Origin: Bradyrhizobium guangdongense
GTDB lineage: Bacteria > Pseudomonadota > Alphaproteobacteria > Rhizobiales > Xanthobacteraceae
NCBI RefSeq assembly: GCF_006483445.1
Contig: NZ_PPPT01000084.1
Coordinates: 1 to 40,855, forward strand
Length of the DNA: 40,855 nucleotides
Direction: 5' to 3'
The notes below the pieces were generated by a model. That model made no database searches, was not told the origin of the DNA, and was given only the letters and a program-made list of their open reading frames with translations. This document shows positions 18,951 through 27,814 of the stretch, one piece after another; position 1 is the first letter of the stretch; every line of letters starts with the position of its first letter. The position numbers were made by a program, and so were the translations under genes.

Positions 18951-19439
18951 ATGCCTACTCTCAACATCAACGGGCGGAGTATGTCCGTGGATGCGGCAAA
19001 CGATTCGCCGCTCCTATGGGCGATCCGCGAGCAATTGCAGATGACCGGCACCAAATTCGGCTGTGGCGCCGGATTGTGCGGAGCCTGTACGGTCCACGTC
19101 AACGGCGAAGCCGTGCGTTCGTGCCAGACCATGGTCGGCGATGTCGCCGGCAAGAAGATCACCACCATCGAAGGTCTCTCCGCCAAGGGTGACCATCCCT
19201 TGCAGAAGGCGTGGGTTGCCGAGCAGGTCCCGCAATGCGGGTACTGCCAGTCCGGGCAGATCATGCAGGCGGCATCGCTGCTTGCGAAGAATCCCAACCC
19301 GACCAAGGAAGAGGTCACGGCGCATATGGACGGCAACCTCTGCCGTTGCATGACCTATTCGCGGATCCAGAAGGCGATCCTGCGGGCCGCATCCGAGATG
19401 CGTACCGCATCCGCCGGCAACGAGCGGAGGGCCACATGA
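18951..19439 (+). CDS. iorA: isoquinoline 1-oxidoreductase-like 2Fe-2S subunit
   Basis: 162 residues from the ATG at 18951 with AGGGGAAG upstream. It is the small iron-sulfur subunit of a xanthine-dehydrogenase-family hydroxylase. The plant-type 2Fe-2S cluster ligands are Cys38, Cys43, Cys46 (GCGAGLCGACTVH) and Cys58. The second, alpha-helical cluster domain has Cys96, Cys99 (QCGYCQSGQ) and Cys131, Cys133 (NLCRCM). It passes electrons from the molybdenum site. Its stop overlaps the start of the large subunit in ATGA, so the two are translationally coupled. The symbol follows the Brevundimonas IorAB pair; the substrate here may differ. Confidence 0.9.
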   Translation: MPTLNINGRSMSVDAANDSPLLWAIREQLQMTGTKFGCGAGLCGACTVHVNGEAVRSCQTMVGDVAGKKITTIEGLSAKGDHPLQKAWVAEQVPQCGYCQSGQIMQAASLLAKNPNPTKEEVTAHMDGNLCRCMTYSRIQKAILRAASEMRTASAGNERRAT

Positions 19440-21718
19440 ATAAGCACGTGAACAACGTCACTCCCGAAGCAACCGACCTCAGCCGCCGCTCCTTCCTGGT
19501 CGGCACGGCCGCAACCGGTCTCGTGCTCGGCTATGCCGGCGTTGGTGGCATCGGCGAGGCCGTTGCCGCTCCCTCAAGCTTCGATCCCAGCGTCTGGTAT
19601 TCGATCACGCCTGACGGTCTCGTCACCGTGACCTGCGGCAAGGCCGACATGGGCCAGCACATCGCCTCCACCATGGCGCAGATCGTGGCCGAAGAGCTCG
19701 GCGCAAAATGGAGCGACATGCGGGTTCAGCTCGCCTCCAACGATCCGAAGTTCAACGACCCCGTGCTGGGCGCGCAGATCACCGGCGGAAGCTGGTCGAC
19801 CATGATGAATTTCGACGCGATGAGCCGGGCGGGTGCGGCCGGCCGCATGGCGTTGACCGAAGCCGCTGCGAGCGCGATGGGCGTTCCCGCCGGCGAGCTC
19901 GTGGTGCGCGACTCCATGATCTCGCATCCGAAGTCGAAGAAGTCGATGTCCTTTGCCGAAATCGTCAAGAGCGGCAAGGCGACCAAGACCTTCACTGCGG
20001 ACGAGCTGAAGGCGATCAAGCTGAAGACGCCGGATCAATACACCATGATCGGTGTGTCGGTGCCGCAGCTCGACATTCCCTCCAAGACCAACGGCACGGC
20101 GAAGTACGGCATGGACGTCATGCTTCCGGGCATGGCCTATGGCGCGATCGTCACGCCGCCGGTGCGCTTCGGCGCCACGGTGAAATCGGTCGATGACGGC
20201 GAGGCCAAGAAGGTGCCGGGCTTCATCAAGGCCGTCACCCTCGACGACAAGACCCAGACCACATCCGGCTGGGTCGTCGCCGTGGCCAACACCTACGCCG
20301 CGGCGAAGAAGGCGGCCGGGGCGCTGAAGATCAGCTACGACGGCGGTCCGAACGCAAAATTGTCCAGCGAGTCGCTGCTCGACGAAGCCAAGCGGCTTCA
20401 GAAGCTCGACGATTCCGGACAATACTTCGTCAAGGACGGCGATCCGAACGCTGCCTTCGGCACAGCGGCGAAAACGGTGGAGGCGGAGTACACCACCAGC
20501 ATCAACATCCACGCGCCGATGGAGCCGATGAACGCCACTGCGGAGTTCAAGGGCGACATCCTGCACATCTATTCCGGCAACCAGTTCGCGACACGCTCCG
20601 GCGCGATCGCAGCGGGTGCCGCCGGGATCGATCCGAAGTTCGTCGTCATGCACCAGCATTGGCTCGGCGGTGGCTTCGGCCGCAGGCTGGATGCCGACAT
20701 GATGGTGCCGGCGGTGCAGGCTGCGAAGGCCGTCGGCAAGCCGGTCAAGGTGATCTACTCGCGCGAGAACGACATGACGATGGATTTCTCGCGTCCGCTC
20801 ACCTACCAGAAGATCAAGGCCGGCGTGGACGGCGACGGCAAGGTCGTCGCACTCAGCCACGACGTGGTCTCGGCCTGGCCGACCGCACGTTGGGGAATCC
20901 CCGATTTCCTGTCGCCGTCGGTGGACAAGAAGGGTCCGCTCGACAGCTTCACGGTGAACGGGTCGGACTTCTTCTACACCGTCCCCAACCACTATGTGCG
21001 GGCGATCAAGAACGAGATGGCGCACAACGCCACCCCGTCCGGTCAGCTCCGTTCGGTGGCGCCGGGTTGGACCTTCTGGGCCGTCGAAAGCATGATCGAC
21101 GAGATCGCGGCGGCGACGGGCAAGGATCCCGCCCAGCTCCGCATCTCCATGCTCGACGGTGCAGGCAAGAACGACGGTGGCGCGCAGCGGCTGCGTAACA
21201 CGCTGCTCGCGGCAATGGGCCTTGCCGGCTACGGCACCAAGAAGCTGCCGAAGGGCGAGGGCATGGGCGTGGCCTGCGTGTCGTCGCAGGAACGCGCCAC
21301 GGCGAGCTGGACGGCGTGTGTCGCCCATGTCGCCGTCGCGCCGTCGGGTGCGGTGACCGTGAAGAAGCTCACGGTTGCGACCGACGTCGGCACGCAGGTG
21401 CATCCCGACAACATCCGTGCCCAGGTCGAGGGTGCGGCGCTGTGGGGCCTGTCGCTGGCGATGTACGAGAAGGCGACGCTGAAGGACGGTGGCATCGAGC
21501 AGAGGAACTTCGATAGCTACACGCCTCTGCGTATGAGCCAGGTGCCCGAAGTCGCGGTGGCCGTGATCGCCAATGGCGAGAAGGCCACCGGCGTCGGCGA
21601 GCCGGCGGTGACGGTGGTCGCACCCGCCATCGGCAACGCCATCTTCAACGCCTCGGGCGCCCGCGTCCGGTCGCTGCCGATCACGGCGGAAGCCGTGAAG
21701 GCGAACATGAAGGCGTAA
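19436..21718 (+). CDS. iorB: isoquinoline 1-oxidoreductase-like molybdopterin subunit
   Basis: 760 residues. The N-terminus has a twin-arginine signal, LSRRSFLVGTAATGLVLG, so the folded complex is probably exported to the periplasm, carrying the small subunit along. The body has the xanthine dehydrogenase large-subunit arrangement as in IorB: an insert near the N-terminus, PMEPMNATAEF, the GGGFGRRLDADM glycine-rich cofactor-binding segment and GVGEPAVTVVAPAIGNAIF near the C-terminus with the catalytic Glu. These enzymes hydroxylate N-heterocycles or oxidise aldehydes. No cytochrome c gene follows, unlike several three-subunit relatives. A strong terminator begins 22 bases after the stop. Confidence 0.9.
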   Translation: MNKHVNNVTPEATDLSRRSFLVGTAATGLVLGYAGVGGIGEAVAAPSSFDPSVWYSITPDGLVTVTCGKADMGQHIASTMAQIVAEELGAKWSDMRVQLASNDPKFNDPVLGAQITGGSWSTMMNFDAMSRAGAAGRMALTEAAASAMGVPAGELVVRDSMISHPKSKKSMSFAEIVKSGKATKTFTADELKAIKLKTPDQYTMIGVSVPQLDIPSKTNGTAKYGMDVMLPGMAYGAIVTPPVRFGATVKSVDDGEAKKVPGFIKAVTLDDKTQTTSGWVVAVANTYAAAKKAAGALKISYDGGPNAKLSSESLLDEAKRLQKLDDSGQYFVKDGDPNAAFGTAAKTVEAEYTTSINIHAPMEPMNATAEFKGDILHIYSGNQFATRSGAIAAGAAGIDPKFVVMHQHWLGGGFGRRLDADMMVPAVQAAKAVGKPVKVIYSRENDMTMDFSRPLTYQKIKAGVDGDGKVVALSHDVVSAWPTARWGIPDFLSPSVDKKGPLDSFTVNGSDFFYTVPNHYVRAIKNEMAHNATPSGQLRSVAPGWTFWAVESMIDEIAAATGKDPAQLRISMLDGAGKNDGGAQRLRNTLLAAMGLAGYGTKKLPKGEGMGVACVSSQERATASWTACVAHVAVAPSGAVTVKKLTVATDVGTQVHPDNIRAQVEGAALWGLSLAMYEKATLKDGGIEQRNFDSYTPLRMSQVPEVAVAVIANGEKATGVGEPAVTVVAPAIGNAIFNASGARVRSLPITAEAVKANMKA

Positions 21719-21740
21719 GGCCGAACGTCGCGATCAAACG

Positions 21741-21773
21741 ATCCGCCGGAGGGCAACCTCCGGCGGATTTTTT
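21741..21773 (+). terminator. iorAB terminator
   Basis: A perfect 12-bp stem (21741-21752 and 21757-21768) with loop gcaa, followed by a run of T to 21773. Confidence 0.95.
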
Positions 21774-21834
21774 CATTGCTTGGAGGTCGTCATGCTCGGG
21801 CGGGTTTTGACCGAGACCGACACTCGTCAGGCGT

Positions 21835-24420
21835 CTACCGCTGATAGCGCAGCACACCCTTGCCGGCGTAGCTTTGCGTGACGTTGGAGAATTCGCCTTC
21901 GAACGTTGCCGCTGCCGACCAGCCGTTGAGCCATCTCATCTCGGCAGACGCCGTGACCAGCGCGGAGTCCGGCGCCTGCCTTGCGCCATTGACGACGAAG
22001 CTCGCGCCGGGCAGTGCCTGGAAGGTGGCGGCCGCCGCGCGGTCCGGGTTGAAGTCGTGCGCCCAGGCGAGCCGGCCGCGCAGCGTCACGATGCCGTCGC
22101 TGCGGGCAAAGGACTTGTCGTTCCGCAGGCCCAGCTCGGTGCGGGTATCGGTGACGCTCTTGGCGCCATAGGCCAGCGCAAACGTGCCGGCGCCGGAGAC
22201 CACGCTCTCCGCATAGGCCGGCAGGTCGAAGGTGGTGAACTGCGCGGCCGCATAGGGCGTGAGGCCGATGCCGCCGATCCATGGCGCGACGAAACGGTAG
22301 CCGCCCTCGACCCGGCCGGACCATGCATTGGCGTTGAACTGGGCCCGCAACTGGTCGACGCCGGCGATCGTCACCGTGCGGTTGGTTGTGATGTCCTGCC
22401 AGCCATAGGCCAAAGCTGCCGAGATATAGCTCGCACCCGCCACGTGGCGCACATAGGCACCGGCCTGGAACAGATCGGAGCGGCCGGAGCCAAAGCCCGT
22501 GACGCTAAAGTTCGTGCCACCGCCGGCGAGCGCGAAACCGGCGATGGTGCGCGGCGAGAGCAGATAGTCCGCGCCGACCGCTGTGCCAAAGATGCTGCTC
22601 GTGGTGTTGTTCGAGCCCATCACCGTGTTGCCGTCGGTGCGCTGCGTGCCGCCGAACCCTGAGGCCCACACGCTCCAGCGCTGTGTGAAGGTCGCGGGTG
22701 GCGCCTTGGTGAACATCGCATAGGCCTCGCGTTCGGCCGTACTGCGCTTCTTCGCCGCGTAAGCCATCGCGCTCTCGCTCTCCTCGGCATAGCCGGGCGC
22801 GGCGGAGACGGGGGCGGATTCGCTGCCGCGATCGAGGAAGGGATCGGTGAGCAGGCCCAGGAACAGGCCCATGGCGTTGAAGGTCGGCTGCTGGGCGCCG
22901 GTGCCGAGCTCGCCCGAGGCCTGCGAGAGGCCGGCCGCGGAGAGCGCCGCATAGGTCACCGGAATCGAGCCGTTGCTGTTGAAGTAGTTGGTCAGCGCAT
23001 TGCCGACGGCCTGCTGGTTGCCGTTCAAATTGCCCGGAATCGCAAAGTCGAGGATGAGGTCGAGATAGGCGTGGGTGGCATCGTAGCTGAGCGCGGTGTG
23101 GAAATTGGCGGGCAGATTGCTGTTGACCGTGCTGGGTGCGAACGTGCCGGAGACGCCGCCGCTCGCGCTCAGGATGGTGTGGTGCTTGGAGATGTAGCTG
23201 CCGGGCGCAAAGATGGCATTGACCGTCGCCCCGCCGAGTGTGGCCGTGCCAGTGACGTTGACGGAGGAGGCGGTCGCGGGATTGAGCGCGACGAGATAGA
23301 GCGCGCCTGACTGGAAGGCGAGATTGCCTGAGATCGCTAGCGAGGTGCCCGCGGTACCATTGCCGCCGAGCAGCGCGCCGCCGCTACCAACCGTCGTGCT
23401 GCCGACCGCGCCGGTGCCGGCGAGCGTGCCGCCGGCATTGACGGTCGTGAGCGAGGAGGCGATCGATCCGTCGACCACGAGCGTGCCGCCGTCGATCGTG
23501 GTCGGGCCCGTATAGGTGTTGGTGGCCGTGAGAATGGTGGTGCCGGCCTCGACCCGCACCGATCCGGCGCCCGAGATCCTCGGCGCGAACACATAGTTCG
23601 AGGCGGTGTGGTTGAACACGATCTGGCCGCTGCCGGCGCCGAATGCGATGGTGGGCGTGGTCAGCGTGCCCGGCGCTACGGCCGGCTGGCCCAAAGCCGC
23701 GCCGATGTTGAGCGTGCCGGTCGAGCCGGCCACGAGGGCAATCGACACGTTCGGAGCCGAGACGCTGCCGCCGTTCTGGACGGTCAGCGTGCCCGCACCG
23801 CCGATGCCGACAACGAGATTGCTGGAATTGGTCCAGGTCGAGCCGGCGCCGTCGACCGTCACCGTGCTGCCGGTCGAAAGTGGAAAGTTGCCGATGAAGC
23901 CACTGGCGTCGCTGACGCTGCCGCCGTTCCGGATGGTGAGCGTGCCGGTGCCGGAAACGCCGACAGTGAGATCGCTGGAATTGGTCCAGGTCGAGCCGGC
24001 ACCGTCGACCGTCACCGCGCCGGTCGCACCAAAAGTGAAGCCGACGAAGCCGGTGATGTTGCTGACGCTGCCGCCGTTCCGGATGGTGAGCGTGCCGGTG
24101 CCATTATTGCCGACGTTCACGAGAAGGGCCTGCGCACCGGGCGCTGCGACCACCGCTGGATTGGGAGTGACCGTATCGACACGCGCAGGGGCGGCGGCGG
24201 TCGGAACACCGCCCGCCCAGTTGCCGGCCGTGAACCAGTCGGTCGAGACGGCGCCTGTCCAATCGCTGGCGCGCGAGGCTGTCGTGGACGCGAGCAGTCC
24301 GAGCGCGGCCAGGGAGGTGGTGCACAAGAGCGCGCGGCGAAGCAGCGTGGCGGCTGCCGGACGCCCTGACTCGGAGCCGATGCTCGAAGGCTTGACCGCG
24401 ACGCGCACCTTCTCTTGCAT
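21835..24420 (-). CDS. autotransporter adhesin-like protein
   Basis: 861 residues from the ATG at 24420, which has a strong AGAGGGG site; the frame extends upstream without support. A long signal region with a basic start and hydrophobic core (about 25-50) ends TASRASDW. The passenger shows about 50-residue beta repeats: GTLTIRNGGSVS and STWTNSSDL at 109-150 and again at 159-202, then a partial third with GTLTVQNGGSVS. An autotransporter-associated strand repeat follows, NTYTGPTTIDGGTLVVDGS (301-319). From about 580 the C-terminal beta-barrel domain begins, FTQRWSVWASGFGG, and runs to the end. The last residues are VLRYQR, so the terminal residue is Arg where the barrel signature normally has Phe or Trp. 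Passenger function is unknown, possibly adhesion. Confidence 0.9.
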   Translation of the reverse strand: MQEKVRVAVKPSSIGSESGRPAAATLLRRALLCTTSLAALGLLASTTASRASDWTGAVSTDWFTAGNWAGGVPTAAAPARVDTVTPNPAVVAAPGAQALLVNVGNNGTGTLTIRNGGSVSNITGFVGFTFGATGAVTVDGAGSTWTNSSDLTVGVSGTGTLTIRNGGSVSDASGFIGNFPLSTGSTVTVDGAGSTWTNSSNLVVGIGGAGTLTVQNGGSVSAPNVSIALVAGSTGTLNIGAALGQPAVAPGTLTTPTIAFGAGSGQIVFNHTASNYVFAPRISGAGSVRVEAGTTILTATNTYTGPTTIDGGTLVVDGSIASSLTTVNAGGTLAGTGAVGSTTVGSGGALLGGNGTAGTSLAISGNLAFQSGALYLVALNPATASSVNVTGTATLGGATVNAIFAPGSYISKHHTILSASGGVSGTFAPSTVNSNLPANFHTALSYDATHAYLDLILDFAIPGNLNGNQQAVGNALTNYFNSNGSIPVTYAALSAAGLSQASGELGTGAQQPTFNAMGLFLGLLTDPFLDRGSESAPVSAAPGYAEESESAMAYAAKKRSTAEREAYAMFTKAPPATFTQRWSVWASGFGGTQRTDGNTVMGSNNTTSSIFGTAVGADYLLSPRTIAGFALAGGGTNFSVTGFGSGRSDLFQAGAYVRHVAGASYISAALAYGWQDITTNRTVTIAGVDQLRAQFNANAWSGRVEGGYRFVAPWIGGIGLTPYAAAQFTTFDLPAYAESVVSGAGTFALAYGAKSVTDTRTELGLRNDKSFARSDGIVTLRGRLAWAHDFNPDRAAAATFQALPGASFVVNGARQAPDSALVTASAEMRWLNGWSAAATFEGEFSNVTQSYAGKGVLRYQR

Positions 24421-24757
24421 TTTTGCCCCTCTGTCCCCTTGTTCCAAGACTTCGTCGCCGGCCGATCCAAAGTCAATGCGGTGCCATGCAACCACCACAA
24501 CCTTTGACAGAGTGTGGCGCAAACGACGCAGATTCCCGGGACAAAAGCCGGCCATGACGGAGCAAAATTCCCCTTATCCCTCAACGCCCCTTCTACTTTG
24601 CATGGGGTTGTTCTCACTCCCTTTTGCAGCCTCGCCGATTCCCTAAACTTTTACCGATTCCCGTAGCTTCCCGTTCAGCACGCGTCTTAAGGGCCGGAGA
24701 ACCTGATGTCGCTTAGGCTGGTGCAATCGACACGAAGTACACGCTGCTGGGGAAGCC
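24421..24757. other. divergent intergenic region
   Basis: 337 bases between the autotransporter and HD-GYP genes. No gene or clear repeat; the promoters for both lie here but no pair of core elements stands out. Confidence 0.5.
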
Positions 24758-25852
24758 ATGACCGCGTCACCGAAATCCGCCGCCCAACGCCGGCTTCTGC
24801 TCGCCTCCGACCGGAGCGACAAGAGCACCGAGCTTGCCGACATCCTGCAAGCGGTCGGCGAGGTCTCGACGGTCTCGACCCAGGATATTCCCGACCGTCC
24901 TGGAAGCGACCTGTCCGGCATCGTCGTCGACGTCAATCTGCGTTCGCCCGAAAGCGTGCAGCGGGTGCGCAACAAGCTGCGCGGCGATGCCTATCGCGCG
25001 ATGCCGCGGCTGTTCGTGCTGGCGGACGCGCTTCACCACGGCACCATGCAGGCCTGGGCGCTGGGTGCCACCGACACGATCTCGCGGCCGCTGCAGCCGG
25101 AGGCGATCCTGCAGCGCATCCGCGCCGCCTTCCCCGACACCACCACCTATGACGCGACCGATCGCGGCAAGACGCTGAACCGCGGCGTCGAGGCGGCGCA
25201 TGCGGTGCTGGCAAAGATGTTCGAAAAACTACCGCTCGGCATTCCCCTGACCTTCGACGACGTCATCGCGGCCGAAAGCAAGATCCTCAAAGCCATCAAG
25301 CACTCCTCGCTGCGGGAGTGGCTGACCACCGTCGGCTGCCACCATGTCGGCAGCTACCGTCACTGCCTGTTCGTCACCGGCTTTGCGGTTGCCTTCGCGC
25401 AGCATCTCGGCATGCGCGAGGACGACCAGCGCCGCCTGACCCGCGCCGCGCTGCTGCACGACGTCGGCAAGGCCTTCGTTCCCTCAAAGCTTCTGGACAA
25501 GCCGGGCAAGCTCACCGACGAGGAGCTCGCCGAGGTGCGCCAGCACCCGCGCCGCGGCTACGAGGCGCTCGCGGCACAAGGCGGCTTCCCGCCTGAAATG
25601 CTCGACGTCGTGCTGCATCACCACGAATTCCTCGACGGCACCGGCTATCCGAACGGGCTGTCGTCGAACCAGATCAGCGACATCGTGCGGCTGACGACCA
25701 TCGTCGACATCTATGCGGCGCTGGTCGAGAAGCGCGCCTATCGCATGCCCTTCACCCATTCGCGCGCGTTCGCGATGATGGAAGGCATGGGCGACAAGCT
25801 GGACCAGCAACTCCTGCAGGCGTTCCGCCCCGTCGCGCTCGGCTCGTTCTGA
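24758..25852 (+). CDS. HD-GYP domain protein with receiver-like N-terminus
   Basis: 364 residues, ATG with GGGGAA upstream. Residues 10-125 look like a receiver-type domain (RLLLASDRSDK, IVVDVNLRSPESV, LFVLAD, ALGATDTISRPLQPEAILQRI), although the first acidic pocket is degenerate. The HD-GYP domain covers about 185-345 with LLHDVGK (233-238) and HHHEFLDGTGYPNGL (287-301), so both metal-site and GYP signatures are intact. Such proteins hydrolyse cyclic di-GMP to GMP. It is a stand-alone gene. Together with the GGDEF and EAL proteins at the window end it suggests cyclic di-GMP turnover, but nothing ties the loci together. Confidence 0.9.
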   Translation: MTASPKSAAQRRLLLASDRSDKSTELADILQAVGEVSTVSTQDIPDRPGSDLSGIVVDVNLRSPESVQRVRNKLRGDAYRAMPRLFVLADALHHGTMQAWALGATDTISRPLQPEAILQRIRAAFPDTTTYDATDRGKTLNRGVEAAHAVLAKMFEKLPLGIPLTFDDVIAAESKILKAIKHSSLREWLTTVGCHHVGSYRHCLFVTGFAVAFAQHLGMREDDQRRLTRAALLHDVGKAFVPSKLLDKPGKLTDEELAEVRQHPRRGYEALAAQGGFPPEMLDVVLHHHEFLDGTGYPNGLSSNQISDIVRLTTIVDIYAALVEKRAYRMPFTHSRAFAMMEGMGDKLDQQLLQAFRPVALGSF

Positions 25853-25871
25853 CGCAGCAATCGCTGCTGCC

Positions 25872-25994
25872 GTAGGGTGGGCAAAGGCGCGCTTTTCGCG
25901 CGCCGTGCCCACCATCTTTCGATCATCGTAACAGACACGGTGGGCACACCATCGAACGCGCGTTCGCGCGTCCCGATGGTTTTGCCCACCCTAC
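25872..25994. repeat. palindromic intergenic element
   Basis: Perfect 14-bp outer arms gtagggtgggcaaa (25872-25885) and its complement (25981-25994), with inner GC-rich hairpins around 25886-25903 and 25957-25972. It separates two convergent genes and may serve as a 3' end for both. Confidence 0.88.
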
Positions 25995-25999
25995 AGCAC

Positions 26000-27580
26000 C
26001 TACTCCAGCATCTTCCGCAACTCTGCCTTCGCAACCTTCTCCAGCGTCGAGCGCGGCATGTCGTCGACGAGATGGACCTCGCGCGGCACCTTGAAATCGG
26101 CAAGACCTGCGCGGCAGGCGGCGATCACCTTGTCCTGCAAATCCCCGGGCGCCCCGGCTACGCCTCCTTGCGGGATGATGAACACGACGGGCACTTCGTC
26201 CAGCATCGGATGCTTCTTGGCGACCACGGCGGCCTCGCGCACGCCGGCGACGGTGATGACGACCTGCTCGATCTCGGAGGCCGCGACGTTCTCGGCGCCG
26301 ACCTTCAGCATGTCCTTCGCGCGGTCGCCGAACCTGATAAAACCGTTCTCCAGGAGCGTGACGCGATCGCCGGTGATGAAGTAGCCGTGCTCGTCAAAGC
26401 TCTCGCGCGTCGCCTTCTCGTTGTGGAGATATTCGGCGAATAGCGACAGGCTGGGAATGCCCTTGATCAGGAGGTTGCCGGTGCCGCCGACCTCGGTCGG
26501 CCGTCCGTCATCGTCGGTGATGCGGATGGAATACTCCTGCGCGGCGCGGCCGATCGACATCGGAATGTTGGGTTGGTCCACCTCGCCGACGATGCCGTGG
26601 GTGATGGTCTCGGTCATGCCCCACCAGCCGATGATCTTGACGCCGAACACGGCGAAGGGCGGCGGTTCGTTCACGGCCGTGCCCCACAAACGGAATTTGT
26701 GGTTCTTCGGGATCTCGTGCTCGAGCAGCGCCTTCATGCAGAACGGGATCGTCGAGGTCCAGGTCGCGCCGTGCTCGAGCGCAACGCTCCAGAACCGGCT
26801 TGCCGAGAAGCGCGGCTGGATCACGCAGGTCGCGCCGACCCACAATGTCGCCAGCATGGAATAAGCGAGCGCATTGGTGTGGAACAGCGGCAGATAGGTC
26901 TGGTGCACGTCTATTGCATGCAGGTCTTCATGCGCGGCATTGATCTTGGCGCCCCATAGCGCGTTGGCGTGGGTCCACAGCACGGCCTTCGGGCGCGACG
27001 TCGTGCCGGAGGTGTATTGCACGCTGCACGGCGCGAACGGATCGGTCGCGCGCCGCGGCCGGTCGGCGCTATCTGCAAACAGCGCCTCGAACCGCTCGCC
27101 GCGCTCGACGGTCCGCGCTGGCGCCGCACCGGCGTCATGCGAGGTGACCGCGATCCAGCGCAGGTTGCGGCAGTTGGTGGCGATGATCTCGGCATAGGCC
27201 GGTTGCGTGATCGCGGCGACCGCGCCGCAATGGCCCGCAAAATATTCCATCTCGGCCGGAGCGGAGCGCGTGTTGGTGGTGACGGCGATGGCGCCGAGCT
27301 CGACGCAGGCAAACCACGCCAGCACGGCCTCGATGCAATTGTCCAGATGAATGAGCACATACTCGCCGGGCTTGACGCCGCGCCCGGCGAGGCCTGCCGC
27401 CAGCGCGCCGACCCGCTCGTGAAACTCGCCATAGGTCCAGCGCCGCGCCGGCGCGTCGAACGGCGCCCAGATCAGGAAGGGATGTGAGCTGCGCACCTCG
27501 GCCCGCATCTTGAGGAGCCAGGGCACGTCGAGCCCGGCAAAAGGTCCTACGATTCCCGGTGCTGTCTGTTGATTGGGCAT
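26000..27580 (-). CDS. CaiC-like acyl-CoA ligase (AMP-forming)
   Basis: 526 residues. It activates a carboxylic acid with ATP and joins it to coenzyme A. Motif order is normal: YTSGTTSRPKAVLWTH (189-204), GWWGMTET, GDRVTLLENGFIRFGDRAKDMLKVGAENVAASEIE, and PRSTLEKVAKAELR with the C-terminal catalytic Lys. The P-loop reads TSGTTSRPK rather than TSGTTGxPK. The same Ser variant is known from carnitine-CoA ligase CaiC, which supports placement in that subfamily. Substrate not determinable. It is divergent from the Bug-type binding protein at 27815, so the two may serve uptake and activation of the same organic acid; this is inference. Confidence 0.9.
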   Translation of the reverse strand: MPNQQTAPGIVGPFAGLDVPWLLKMRAEVRSSHPFLIWAPFDAPARRWTYGEFHERVGALAAGLAGRGVKPGEYVLIHLDNCIEAVLAWFACVELGAIAVTTNTRSAPAEMEYFAGHCGAVAAITQPAYAEIIATNCRNLRWIAVTSHDAGAAPARTVERGERFEALFADSADRPRRATDPFAPCSVQYTSGTTSRPKAVLWTHANALWGAKINAAHEDLHAIDVHQTYLPLFHTNALAYSMLATLWVGATCVIQPRFSASRFWSVALEHGATWTSTIPFCMKALLEHEIPKNHKFRLWGTAVNEPPPFAVFGVKIIGWWGMTETITHGIVGEVDQPNIPMSIGRAAQEYSIRITDDDGRPTEVGGTGNLLIKGIPSLSLFAEYLHNEKATRESFDEHGYFITGDRVTLLENGFIRFGDRAKDMLKVGAENVAASEIEQVVITVAGVREAAVVAKKHPMLDEVPVVFIIPQGGVAGAPGDLQDKVIAACRAGLADFKVPREVHLVDDMPRSTLEKVAKAELRKMLE

Positions 27581-27814
27581 GCGTCCTCCCGTGCAGCCTG
27601 CATCTTGGCGGCGGCTGCCTTCAGATTATTGCGTCTTCCTGCCACTGGATGGCCCGCGGATCAAATGCGCGCGGCATATAGCCGCCACGCGTTCACTGCG
27701 TGGTGCCTTATCCTTTGGTCGCGATGCATTGCGCGCACTTTTCGCGAGCCGCGCGCTTTGTTACAACCCGGCCCACGCAGCCTTCAAGAACAACAATTCG
27801 GGAGAAGACCTGAG

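Noticed and set aside
19574..21403. 609-codon minus-strand frame opposite the molybdopterin subunit gene
   Set aside because: Antisense shadow with His/Arg/Asp-rich composition and no ribosome-binding site.
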